A stretch of DNA of 64,000 nucleotides from Chionoecetes opilio (taxonomy: Eukaryota; Arthropoda; Malacostraca; Decapoda; Majidae), in NCBI GenBank assembly GCA_016584305.1, contig JACEEZ010007185.1, positions 33,286 through 97,285 on the forward strand, written 5' to 3'. The position numbers were made by a program, and so were the translations under genes. A model generated the notes under the pieces. That model ran no database searches. It worked only from the letters and a program-made list of their open reading frames with translations, and had not been told where the DNA came from. This document shows, one piece after another, positions 52,870 through 64,000 of this stretch (within the stretch, counting starts at the first letter, position 1; every line of letters starts with the position of its first letter).

Positions 52870-54180
52870 ATATTCGGGGGGAGGTATTTCGCCCTTAACC
52901 TGGGGTTTTCCCCCCCAAACCCTAGTTTGGGTTTTTAGTTTCAGGTTTTTAACCTTGGGGGATTTTCAAAGTATAAAAATAAATTTTAACCCAGAAGTAA
53001 AAAACTATTGCGTAATTATAACCGGGGGAAAAAAACCGGGATATTTCTATGCGTGAAAATCATATAAGATTTGTCCCTTCCCCCTACACCTGAGGGGGCA
53101 AAACTTTTGGGCCTGTGGTTTTTACACTTTAAACTATCAGACGGTTCTTTTAAATTAAAAATTTTTACATATATTTACTATTGGGGTTCAGTTTTACAAA
53201 TTTTTTTTTTCTCCCCAACAACCAAACACTTACCCATCAAAAATTATATATAAAGGGTGGATCCCATCTACAAAACGTTCCCCACATTTCCCAATTTTCT
53301 ATCGGAAAAAAAAAATTTTCTGATTTATGCTTCCCCCAAAAACATTCCAAAATTAAAAACAAAGGGGTTTTTTTTATTTTTCCGCAAAAAAATTTATTCA
53401 TTAAATAGAAAAATTATCGAAAAAACAAAGGTTCATCTTGAGGGTTTTTTTTACATGTGCAGTAATCGGTTGTCAAAACACCCTTTTTCGAGAAATTTAT
53501 ATTTTGTATAATTTTTACGAATTGCCCATTTTTTTTTCGGTTATATTTCCAATTCCAAATTTTTTTTTGCTTTCGGGGGCCCAAATTTATAGCCCTTTTT
53601 CTACTTTTTACTACTTCTATACATGTTGGGCCCCCGTAAACAGCTATTTTTTTTTTTAGGTTTTTTGAAAAAAAAGGGGGGATTTAAAAAAAAAACAAAA
53701 GGGATACCCCTTGCCCAAAATTTTCAATATTTTTTGGGGTGCGGGCAATAGGGGATAAATTCGAGGAAAGGGGGTAAAAGGGTAACCAAACACCCAAGGG
53801 TTTTTTCATCTCAAACTTGGGGTAGGAAAATTACCCACTGGGGGCTTTGAAATGAAACCCTAATTTTTTCCGCTGTATTTGGGTTTTTTTTTATAAGTAA
53901 ATTTAATTTTTTTAAATTTTTGTTTTTTTTTATAAACAAAATAAAGAAATTTTTGTAAAAAAGCATTGGTTTAAAATAATTCAGGGCCAAAATTTTCAGG
54001 GGTTTTGCCTAAGGGCTAACAATATAAATTTTCCTAAAACCAAAAGAAAAATTTCTTTTTATGTATACATTTTTTTATAAATTTCAGCTACCGGGAAAAT
54101 AAGAAACCCTTAAGTTTTCCACGGGGTGTTGAATTGTCTTTGAGGGGACGGACACTTTTTCAGACTACCAAACCCTTGGC
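52870..54180. other. Unassigned, run-expanded AT-rich sequence
   Basis: Homopolymer-rich, no recognisable repeat or protein. Reading quality appears poor. Confidence 0.3.
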
Positions 54181-56540
54181 TTAAGGGGAAAATGCCCACC
54201 CTGAATAAATTAAAAATTCATGAAAAATACAAAAAATAAGTAAGTCATATAATGATAGCTGTGGCCTTGGGCAACAGCTGGTAGATAGAACACTGGTAGA
54301 ACACTGGTAGATATTTTTTCCAAAATAAGGATATTTAAAGTGATTTAAACATCCTGCTCCCCCCCACCCCCGCACCACGTGAGCGCCATGCCTCGTTTGT
54401 TTACATCAGTTTTGACGGTAAAATATCAATTATACTGCTATTTTCGAGTTTCCTGATGCATTTGAATGATTACTTATATGTCTGGTAATGCGTGGGAGAA
54501 TGTAAAGCAGTTACCGGGAGCGCATCAGAGCTCAGAGGCTTTGTTGCCGCTGATAAGGAAGGGTACTGTCGCAGTACCTTGGGTTAGAGGTTCCCAGCCT
54601 CATAATAACATCCTTATTGAGTCAGGAACCCGTTTACACGCCCAAAAACACAGAAAACGAAAAAGAAGTGCATCTGAGTAATTAGAATACCAGTCTGGTA
54701 TGTTCTGAAAAGTGTTCCTACCTGGCGACAATGAGACCCTTACCTTGAGTGACTAATATCCTGCTCTGCAGGAGGGGACCAAGTGTGTGAGTTACTGCAG
54801 ACATTCATGATAACCTCAGAAATTAAATGGAACCTATTACCAAGACCCTTATAAGGTTTACTGATGTTACCACTAAGTCAAACACACAAAAAATGTATAC
54901 GGCTCGTTTCTGAAAAATGTAAGTTATTCTAATACAATTTCCTTCTCCTTCATCATTTTGTATCCGATCTTTACCTATGAGGTAGCAATGGATAGCTGGA
55001 TAAAAAACGAAGAGAAGTAAACGAAGAGAAGTATGGTGGAACTTTTTGTTTATGTCAATTACGAACATGGCACTAGTGTTTCAAACATAATTTTTTGGGA
55101 TATTTTTCAATATTTTAAGATTTTTTATTTCTCGGTGATAAACAAAGATAGAGAAAAACCACACCATAAAATCTTTCTCTATAAGTAGAAGAGTTAATGG
55201 TTAAAAAACAAAAGATGCATCAATAATCCTAAGAGTTGAAAGCAATTTAAACCACCCGAATTTTCCTCTTTTTTCCCACTTTTATTATTTGGCCAAAACC
55301 TATTAGCCAGATCTGAATGAAACTTATGTTTTAAAGCCTTTATTTAGCCTTTAACAACCCATTAAATTTGCAGCAAGATCCATCAGTAAACAAGATTGGG
55401 GTGGGCGTCCCTTTAATCCCAAACACTCCTTTCCCCCCTTTTGGTTACCACCCGTGCGTTTGTACCTGGCAGCTATCTTCCATAGACAGTTTGCGAAGAT
55501 TATAATATGATATGTATGGCAGTAGGATTCATGACTTTCCTGTAGTCAGAGCTGGGCACTAAATCATTAAATGTTTTTAAAATACTAAACAGGGGAAAAA
55601 ATTTATTTAATTACAAAATACTAAATACATTTTACGAATGTATTTAAATAAAAATACCTAAATTTGTATTTAAATACATTTGTAATACATTTTAAATACA
55701 ACACTTTTAACTGCCCAAAAAAAAAGGTTTTCCTTAATTTTTTTTCTCTTAGAAATTTCCTTTCAGCCAAAATTTTCCTAAAAAAAAAAAATTTCCTTGA
55801 AAGGGGGAAAACAGGGGTTCAATGTCCACAGGATTGCCGATAGTTGGGCGGGTTTTATGGCCAAATTAATTTTAAAAAAAAGTATTTACTTTTATATTTA
55901 TTTAAATCTTTTATGGTATTTAAATACAATGTATTTAAATACTCATAAAAATATTTCAATACTGACAACCTTATTTATAAAAACATTTCTAAAAACACAA
56001 ATGTATTTAAATATGCCCCCTCTGCCTGTAGTTTATACTCTACATGAATGACAAAAAGTATACCTCACTATTTTTTTTGTTATTAAATTTTCCCGTTGTG
56101 ACACATTTAAGTATTGAGGGAAGCTTTATATATCTAAAATTGTGATTAAAATGGGATTTTAAAAATATGCATATTCTTAGGATCATTTATGTATATAAAA
56201 GTAAAATTCCCCATGACTGAAAAGGGGTTTTTATATGTAGAAAATTAAATTAAATTTAAAAAAGAATGTCCCCTGGGGCCCGCAGTAGAGAACGGAAAAA
56301 AAAATGTAAAATACTAGTTAAGGGGAACTCTGCCCTCTGGTCTATCCCCTTTGCTACTGAGGTGATTGGTAATGAAGTAAAATGATCCCCAAGACATTTC
56401 GGTCTCGAGTCATATGAGACTCAAGCCAATGGGGGGAATTCTGAAAAGCTAACGCCACCAGATGTCTCTCGCGCTCTCACTTATGCACTTTTAGGCTGAA
56501 TTATCTATCATTTACCGTAAATTCCTTGTACTTTTTATGG
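54181..56540. other. Unassigned interval, mostly better quality
   Basis: Includes tandem AACACTGGTAGA (54288-54312) and an AT-rich zone with repeated 'TATTTAAATAC' (55560-56000). The frame 54466-54681 (+), ending in HRKRKRSASE, is not recognised. Confidence 0.35.
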
Positions 56541-57694
56541 CATATCAGAATTACACTTCAATACAATAACTGATACAGTTCTCAATAAAAATGTAGTTTA
56601 TAATTTTCTTTTTCTGTGCAGGATAAGAATATTAGCAAAACAAAGAATACTTGAAAACTCTCATCTTTAAAAATCGTCTTTGCATGATAACATTGCAAGT
56701 TTAAGCAGAATGAGGCTTCCGGAAATTTCTACTTGTATTTAAGCATTCGCTGAGTACCTGTTTTGGGCGTGTCAGTCTCTTTCGACGAAAATTTAACTAA
56801 GAAGTAATTTAAGTGCTTGGCACCTCAGCGACAGTCCTGTATCCAATACAGTTGAAACTTTTGTTTACTAAAAACAAGCGGGAGCGCCATGTTCTCCCTA
56901 CCTCCACCTCAATCCCCTTCCCTTTGATCACCCTATGTCCTCTGGTTTATCCTATGTCAAGAGGTTTATCCGTTGGAGGAAGAAAACTAAATCAGTCAGT
57001 GCGAAACAGGGAGTCTTTAAAGACAATCAAAAGACAAAGAGTTCGGTAGAGGGAGAATTGACGTTTGGAGAAACATGGGTTGTTTTCTGGAGGACAAGGA
57101 AAGAAGAGGAAACAAAATCGTAATTAGGAATCAGGATATGGGGGTAAATAAGAAAATGTTCTCGGAGGCAGAGAACTTGAAGTTCAGAGCACGAAATAAG
57201 GAGACGAAAGTCCGGTATGTGGGAGCGGATGCCGTGAATATTCCAGTAGAGGACAGACAGTGTGAAGAGATCAGCGGGTGATGATAGTTAGGATGACAGC
57301 CTCTGGGGTTGAGGGGTTAGGAGTATCAGGGATGTGAGGTAAGGGAGCGGCAGCCAGCAGGTGCTGGTGGAGCTGAGCTGAGTCCCTTCGACTCCCTCGC
57401 GGTGTGAGGACCACAGCAAAGTGAGTGATAACAGATCCTGACCTCGGGATGGCTTCTGTGGAGATGCTGAACGCCACACTGTGTTTTGGTGAAATTTTTG
57501 TCGAAAGAGAGACTGACACACCCAAAACAGGTACTCAGCGAATGCTTATATACAAGTAGATATTTCCTGAAGCCTCATTTTCAAGTATTCTATTTTTTGC
57601 CAATATTTTCATCAAGTGCAGAAAATGAAAATGATAAACTACATTTTTATTAAGAACTGTTTTAGTTATTGTATTGAAGTGTAATTCTGATATG
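56541..57694. repeat. Long inverted repeat (foldback) of about 1.15 kb
   Basis: The left arm (56541-56795) has CATATCAGAATTACACTTCA and GCATTCGCTGAGTACCTGTT. The right arm (57491-57694) carries their complements TGAAGTGTAATTCTGATATG and AACAGGTACTCAGCGAATGC. Arms are about 200-255 bp, roughly 85-90% complementary. The spacer of about 690 bp holds a LINE fragment on the minus strand. Confidence 0.82.
56900..57490 (-). pseudogene. LINE fragment: end of ORF1 and start of APE endonuclease
   Basis: The minus strand first gives AFSISTEAIPRSGSVITHFA with ...HIPDTPNPSTPEAVILTIIT, a possible ORF1 end. From about 57272 it gives SPADLFTLSVLYWNIHGIRS, HIPDFRLLISCSELQVLCLR and a 'IPNYDFVSS' segment. 'NIHGIR' is the first motif of the apurinic-type endonuclease that opens ORF2 in jockey/CR1-like LINEs. 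Later endonuclease motifs and RT are absent. It is the 5' part of a LINE, unlike the other fragments in the window. Confidence 0.65.
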
Positions 57695-57788
57695 TCTTAA
57701 TTTGCAATATTAACCATACAGGAGAACCTCATTTAACCGGCATTTAAAACAACGGCAGCCTCAAAACAACGGCACTAATCGACCCAGG

Positions 57789-57829
<41 letters not shown>

Positions 57830-57830
<1 letters not shown>

Positions 57831-57953
57831 CTCTCTTCCCGGGCCACCAGCAGGAGGACCACGGGCTAGCTTGAGCTCGTCAGAGAGATCCTTGTGAAAA
57901 AAGAGGAGAGTGTTCGTGGTGCTGGCGTGCGACACGAGGACTGGCTTGTCCAT
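57830..57953 (-). CDS. Small frame, unrecognised
   Basis: From 57953 on the minus strand: MDKPVLVSHASTTNTLLFFH and KDLSDELKLARGPPAGGPGR, then a poly-K run from the T homopolymer. The first 40 codons look like ordinary protein but match no family I know. It lies inside the pogo MITE and may be captured sequence or chance. Confidence 0.2.
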
Positions 57954-58082
57954 CCTGACGAGAGTGCGGGGTAGAAAGGGGCACTCAGCAGGATAACCAG
58001 CATTAATTAGTATAATTATTTCAAAAACTGAGAAATTGGCAGAAATTTAGTTCAAATTTGGCGGGGGTACGCAGGGTTGGCA

Positions 58083-58300
58083 ACCCTTTCATCCCTTGCA
58101 CTGGTAAACTCTGGAACTCTCTTCCTGTTTCTAGTTTTCCACTTTCCTATGACTTACATTTTTTCAAAAGAAGAGTAACAAGACACCTCCCGAACTAAAT
58201 TGGCTCACCCCTCTTTTTTATTTTATTCTCTTCGGGCTTCTTTTAGGGATGGAACTAAGCGGGCTTTGTGTTACCCATTTTTTGTTGTGCCCTTGGCCAT
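58083..58300 (+). pseudogene. LINE-B 3' end fragment
   Basis: The frame gives GKLWNSLPVSSFPLSYDLHF, FKRRVTRHLPN and a stop, matching the LINE-B C-terminus, then the 3' UTR (GGCTCACCCC...). It is followed by an A-rich tail to 58350. Severely 5'-truncated. Confidence 0.8.
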
Positions 58301-58499
58301 TCCTTTGATATGTATAAAAAAAATAAAAAAAAAAAAAAAAAAAAAAAAAAACTGGGCGATCCTAAAGTAACTCTCAAAACAACGGAAAAATGGTTATCCG
58401 GCATGCGCTCCCCCCGAGGGTGCCGGAAAAAACGAGGTTATCCGTATATGTAAATGCCTTTTATGAGGGGTGTTGCGAGCAACACCCCACCCCCCGTGT

Positions 58500-60341
58500 T
58501 GCAGTCTCTGTATGATTTTTTGGACTAAGGGTCGTTTTGCCTGGGGGTTTCCTCCAGAGTTTCCCTACCCAACCGGGTTCTTAATTTTCGAGTTGGTAAA
58601 TACTTCTTCAAACACTGCTTCCAGGTGGATCCCCACAAGGCAGCGTCTTGAGTGTACTCTGTTCGCTGTGCCATAAATGGTATTGTTGAGTCTGCCAGAG
58701 GGTTTGTTAGTCTTATACTGGATGATTTATCAATCTCTTTTCGGTTTCCCAGGAGGCAGTTGCAAGGAAGACTTCAACTTGCTATAAAAAGTTGTGAGGG
58801 GCGACGAAATCGTGGCTTCCGGGTTTTTTCCTCCAGCGAAGACTGTAGGGGTTCATTTTTGCAGCCCCCCGTGGATTCATCCCGCCCTAGACCTGTATTT
58901 CACGATAAGAGAAACCATGAGGGAAAGACCCGGTTTTAGGACTCATTTTTGAAAAATAGACTGACTTGGGTACCTCACCTTGTGCTCTCAAGACTGACTG
59001 TCTTCAAACCCAGGGATCTACAAAAGTCCTCTCGCACACCAGCTGGGGAGGATCGCGCTACACCCCTATATCTCACGCTCACTTATCCTTTCGAAGCTTG
59101 AATATGGATGTAATGACCCCTCTGCCACACCCACTCGATGGGGATTTTTTGGATTCGGTACACCATGCGGGTGTCCGTCTGGAAAAGGGGGCTTTCATCA
59201 TCTCCCATCCCAAGTCTTTTGGTGGATGCTGGTGTCCTCCCATTAATCTTCAACGCCAGCCCCTCATGTTAAGGTTTGGATGCCTCCAAGCCTCCCGACT
59301 CATAGCTTGCCGTGCTGTGTCTTGGTTTATTTCGAAAATTTACCATGAGCGAAGAAGTTCCAAACCCCCTTGGTTTCCGATTAAAAGCTTTATGGAATGC
59401 TATCTTCCCTGCTTTCGTCTGCCCGATAACCTACGAGAGTCGGTCCAGGCTTCTCCCAAAAAGTGTCCTTTGCAAAACCTTCCGCCCCCCAAAGGGTCTT
59501 TACCTCCTCAGGCTGAGCTCCCCAAATTTTAGACCACTATTGCACACTCAGGGTTCTGTCCCTTTTTTAAACGATGGTTAAAAATAGACAAAGGAGTTGG
59601 TACGGTTCGTTTTCCCTCATTTAACAAGGCGTCAGCATTCAAGTTTTTTCTTTTTTTTTTACGGCTGAAATAAGTCTATTTTTATGCTCTCAGGCTATTC
59701 TTACTTTTCCCGGGATGTTTTTTTACAATTTTTTAGTGATTCTTGTAGTGTTTTTTCAGTCACTAGTAATTTTAAATTTCTCCCCATCCGGGGGCAATCC
59801 ACCCTGGTTTGGCTTTATCTGCTCAAGAGGGGGGCCGGACGGTCAGCTTTTGTTGGGTCCGGACATGTAGGTGTTCCCGGAAAAAGAGGAAGCTGACCCT
59901 TTGGAAAAGCTGCACTAAAAGACCGCTCTATCCTTTTGCAGGCCGGCTACGGACCTTACGCTGGGGGCAATCCAAGTCGTTCCACCATTTGGCGGAACGT
60001 TGGGATTACTATGGGGCAAAAAAAAACTACGCACCATACGCCGAAGTATCGAGGACTGGGATACTGCGGTCTCTCCCGGAGATGGGAACTCCCTTGGCCC
60101 CGATTGCGTATTGGTCACACACTATATACACTGGGTTCCTCATGGAGGGGGGCCACCCCCTTACTGTGATGATTGTTTGGTCCCCTTAACTGTGCGACAC
60201 TTGCGGGGGTGTCCTAGCTTGGGGGCCCTACGTGAGCAATTTTTGTCCCGGTGTCGGGGGTCGGAGGGTCCCTACCGTCTTTTCCCTGGCATTGGGAAGG
60301 GGTGTTTCCCCCGGGGCACGAATTCCATCCCTTTTTATTAG
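58500..60341 (+). pseudogene. LINE-D: jockey-like LINE with RT end, RNase H and terminal zinc motif
   Basis: Plus-strand pieces in several frames, in order: AINGIVESARGFVSLILDDL (about 58670-58730; the 'LDD' fits the RT Y-x-D-D box), LTWVPHL and KTDCLQ (about 58963-59000), LDSVHHAGVRLEKGAF (59149-59200), SGHVGVPG (about 59858, typical of the RNase H domain end), HYIHWVPHGG, and PPYCDDCLVPLTVRHLRGCP (about 60156-60215, the C-terminal C-C-H-C motif of jockey/I-type LINEs). Frameshifts are numerous, and the run-expanded texture of the region suggests many are sequence errors. Confidence 0.75.
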
Positions 60342-62809
60342 AGGGCTGGCCTTTCTCAAAAGTTATGGGGTTTTTAATTTTCCCCTTATTATTTTTTTTT
60401 AATGTACTATTGTTTTTTTCTGTTTTTTTTTACTTTTAAATATTTTTTTTCCATCTTAAATTTTGTTTTTTAATTTTACTTTTCGTGTATTTTTTTAAAA
60501 GCAGGCGTAAAAAAAACCCCGCTTTGGGGCGCCTTAAAACTAAAATTTCTATCTATCTGCTCCACCTTTGCCGGGGATTGGCCTGGTATTGCAGTACCTC
60601 CGGGATGGGTCCACTCCCCGGGGGAGAAAAAAAACATATCTACAATAAATTTGCAAGTTTGATCGTCATTCCTGTCTGACGGGTTTTTCTTTTAAGAAAG
60701 CGTCGTGCATTGCAGCTATAGGCTCAAGATAGCCGTTACAAAGACCTTTTTTTTCCATACCCGAAATTTCATTTGGTCTATATTTTTTTTAAAAGTCGTT
60801 GTGTTGGGTTTTTCCTGATTATTATTTTTTATTCATAGGGGGATAGTTGTCTTTACTGTTCAATTAATTCTCTTCTCCCTCTTCATGCTGGGAGAAGGAA
60901 TTCTAGCATAAAGGGAAAAATGAGTCATTACCTCAACCAATCATTTCCTTTTGAAAATTTTTAAAAGATTTTGGGCGTTATTGGGGACTTTTTGTTGACA
61001 AGAAATCTGGCTCTTTTTTTTTCCAGGGCCCTCAGTAAAAAAAATACAGGCACGCAATCACCACTGCCTTACTTCCCCCATGTCCTTCTACAGTCACCAC
61101 CACCACTTAAAAAAGATAAATAAACGGCGTAGTCACGTGAAAGGTTCGAGTAAGTAATCAGTAGGAGGAGGAAGAACTCATGAAATGAATACTGGGGGCG
61201 TTCAAAGGCATTCGTACGCTACAAAACGCTACTGTACGTGTTTAAGAAAAAATTAAGTTATTCAGTTTTCTCTCCGCCCCACCGACTAGGAGTTTTTTTG
61301 CTGCTGGGTTTCCAGAGGGGGCTATTTGCGAGGGGATTTCATACCCAAAAAGCACTTTGGGATGAAAAATCTTATGGTTCCATTTTTTTTTTAGAGGTGT
61401 GTGGGAGTACGGTTGAGTAGATCTAAAAATTGAAATAGTTGGGGTCACCGGGGGGAAGCTTTTCCCCCGGGGGCCAAAGTAAAAACCCTTTTTCCCCCAT
61501 CCAGCTGTAAGGACTATGCCATGGCAGCGGTCTCTTTAATACGAAATATACCCAAATAACTCTGAAAACTACCGAAAATTAAAAAACAGAAAAACGCATT
61601 TCTATGTATGTATTTTGTCTCAATACCAAAAATGGGACAAGAAAATATACTGTACATATATTTCAAAAAAGTATTTTGGTGTATTTCGGATTAAACCCTT
61701 AAAACCGAAATACATCCAAACACATACCCAAATATACATATGTGGATTATTCGGTAGAGGAAAACTATGGCAGCAAAACAGGGTGGTAAAAATGGGTGAG
61801 GCTGCGCGTTATTTTTTTGAGAAAAATGACTAGGTTTTTTTTGCATAAAAGTAGTACTTTTTTTTTTAGGGGGGTATTTTAAAGGGAAATATTCCGCAAA
61901 TTTTGGGGGCCAAAACCCGGGCAATTAAGAGATGGGGCTCGAAATGCCAGGGGTCGCTGGGGAGTTTTAAAATCACTTTTTTTTTAATAAGTTTTTCTAC
62001 TGGAAACAAAATATGGGCTTATTCCACTGCACTTAAAACACAAAAGTATAAATTTTAAAAAAGATTTTTTCTTAGTTATTTGATAGAAGCCTGATTCTGT
62101 AAAACAGTATTTAACCAAAAACCAAGGGTTATAGTTGAGGGGGGGCGAGGTAAAATTTTCTCTGATATTATACAGTCAATGTAGTTTGAAGTTATCTAAC
62201 CTAGACATCATATTTTTTGTTTTATTGTGTATCAATCAGATGAAAGCCTGGAAATGGGGAATGAGTCGACGCGTGAAGTACAATTTTATTCAATTCCCCG
62301 CCCCAATCTCCCCGCCACCACTCCCCGGCCGGGGGGCATGTCGCCTCCCAATTTAACCTACATTGTCGCACAACAGGGGCCGATTTCGGCATTTTTTTAT
62401 TCTTCATTTTTTCCAAAAACATTGCTTATTGTATTTTTTACAAGCGTTTTCCAGACGCAGCAGTACTGTCTTAGAAAACAGTGGAAATCGCCCAAATTTT
62501 TCATGCCACAATTTTACATGTAAAAAATATATTAAGCTTTGTACTCAGGCAGTAATTTGCTTAAATTGCTATTATAGAAGTTCCATCGTAATGGCAGCAT
62601 CCATAAATTATAGAACAACAAAGAACTATATTTTTGGTATTTATGGGTGGCTCAATATTTTCGCGAAATTGATTTTAAAAAATTAGTCGCGGAGCCAAAA
62701 AACAATAACCAAACCCTTTAGTTAAAACTGCTAGGACTACTGGCATTTCTCGAGTTTCAGTCATTGGGAAATTTCGTACCACAAATTATTTTTTTTTTTC
62801 CTAAAATAC
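60342..62809. other. Unassigned, run-expanded sequence
   Basis: T-rich and homopolymer-rich. Short frames (for example 62227-62523 +) have no recognised family. Confidence 0.3.
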
Positions 62810-62910
62810 TCAACAAAACCTAACCCAAAATACCTAAGCCTAACATAACCAAACCAAACCCCAAAAAAGCCTAAATCTAACCTAACAAACTAAACGAACC
62901 TAACTCAGCA
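62810..62910. repeat. Degenerate CCTAA-type run
   Basis: CCTAACCCAAAATACCTAAG and related words, the complement of the TTAGG-like runs elsewhere in the window. Confidence 0.5.
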
Positions 62911-64000
62911 AATTTTTATTAAAAATAAAATATATTTTTTTTTTTCCGGTGTAAATATCTATTGCCAATATACTGAACCGAAAAAATAGAGAAAAAAAAA
63001 GCCCGTAAGGTCTGTGCTGACGGGGGTAGCGCCCCGCCGTTTTTCGCCCTTTAATAACCCATGGGGGAGAGACATTATGAGGCATTTTGGGCCACTACAG
63101 TTTTTAAAAAATTTTTCTTACTTAAAGATAGGATTTCCAGGGGCCTTCCCATGTAACAGGTGTTCAGTTTATAAAGTTTCCCTTCCCAAGTTTTCCTGAC
63201 AGGGAATGACTCATCTTGGGGAAGGACTGCACACAAAAAGTTAATGAAGTTGGGGGGCACTTGTGTTGCAGTGGAATCAAGGGAGGATTGCGGAGGGCCT
63301 GGGCCCCTACTTATAAAGATTTTGGGTTGTCTTAGACTCGCTCATCTAAATTGGCGGCCGGCGTCCTAATAATTTTGAGCGATCCTAAATCGCTAAGACT
63401 CGTCCTAATTTTTTGAGGTTTTGGGGTAACGGGGGTGAGGGGGTCCTAGCGAGCAGGGCGGCGGCTAAGACTCGTCCCTAGGACTAAACATGGAGTGCCC
63501 ACCCACTCTGGGGGGGGGGGGAACTTTTTGTGACTGGGGGTAGATTTTTACTGGACGAACTTGTTGATACATAACTAATCAGCGATACGCTTGGGGCCGA
63601 GAAGGGGGGGGTTATATATGTGACAGATAGTGGGGGGATGTAAATAAAGCAACACTGAAAAAAATACGGGGATCAGGCATGACAAGTCACGGGGGATTAT
63701 TAACTCTTTGGGGGTTGTTCCTCCTGCCTTGTTATTTTTATCGTAATACAAAAATTTAAGTGCATCCCCACCAAAATGTTGATAAGAATGGTACATATTG
63801 AGAATAAAAGGATTTTGAGTAGCTCCCATAATAAAAATTAAAAAAAAGAAAAATTTGTGATTTATTAAGCCCAGGAACAAATCCATATAATCATTTCTCT
63901 TTAGCCCTAGTCTGATAATTTTTTTTATTTTTTTCTTTATATCTTTAAAAATACCAAAACCCCATCTAACCTAACTTTAAAATTTTTGGTTGAAAAAACT
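62911..64000. other. Unassigned right flank
   Basis: Homopolymer-rich, no gene or repeat recognised. 'CTAAGACTCGTCCTAA'-like words recur near 63330-63480. Confidence 0.3.

Larger units (their letters stand above)
57719..58450. mobile_element. pogo-like MITE with LINE-B piece inside
   Basis: Left CAGGAGAACCTCATTTAACC and right AACGAGGTTATCCGTATATG are imperfect inverted repeats with TA outside. 'AAAACAACGG' motifs lie inside both ends. A poly-T run (57790-57830), a small minus-strand frame and a 3' LINE-B piece occupy the interior. Confidence 0.6.

Overview
This window is eukaryotic, intron-bearing, repeat-dominated DNA. It most resembles an arthropod genome, probably a decapod crustacean. 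The reasons are interspersed TTAGG-type runs, several tRNA-derived SINEs, CR1/jockey-like LINEs, many TA-flanked pogo/Tigger-like elements, hAT elements and very long GC-rich minisatellites. I find no host protein-coding gene I can support. Almost every long open frame is a transposon fragment or a by-product of a tandem repeat.

Layout. 0.3-2.3 kb: a hAT MITE holding a Tigger element that itself holds a smaller pogo element. 2.3-17.5 kb: one LINE ('LINE-A', minus strand) cut into four pieces by later insertions. Those insertions include two SINEs, a pogo MITE, an opposite-strand LINE-A copy, two TTAA-flanked elements, a near-complete multi-exon hAT transposon (6084-10752), a second LINE ('LINE-C'), a second Tigger and a probable LTR. 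17.5-20.2 kb: a SINE, a palindromic Tc1-like element with a MITE at its centre, and a second copy of a TTAA element. 20.8-21.4 kb: a 62-bp minisatellite. 22.6-27.1 kb: SINE, MITE with nested hAT relic, a second palindromic Tc1-like element with a LINE ('LINE-B') in its loop, and a foldback MITE.

27-36.8 kb: minisatellites, a pogo MITE, a SINE, a 2.8-kb 35-bp minisatellite, a Merlin-like relic split by a piggyBac-like MITE, and a foldback repeat. 37-41 kb: a hAT C-terminal relic, a broken gene of a repeated zinc-finger-like family, and a minisatellite-bearing MITE split by LINE-B. 42.2-44.8 kb: a second 62-bp minisatellite. 45.2-64 kb: a SINE, a LINE-C copy, an unidentified coding-like block, a foldback around a LINE endonuclease fragment, a pogo MITE with LINE-B, and a jockey-like LINE with RNase H. 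Much of 45.9-54.2 kb and 58-64 kb (also about 20.0-21.0 kb) shows run-expanded, error-like sequence, so frameshifts there cannot be trusted as biology.

The main points are: a multi-level nest that can be unpicked from target-site duplications; a SINE whose 3' tail matches the LINE-C 3' end; two palindromic Tc1 derivatives built from two 5' ends; and an undescribed TTAA-flanked element whose internal GT-rich minisatellite received two further transposons.
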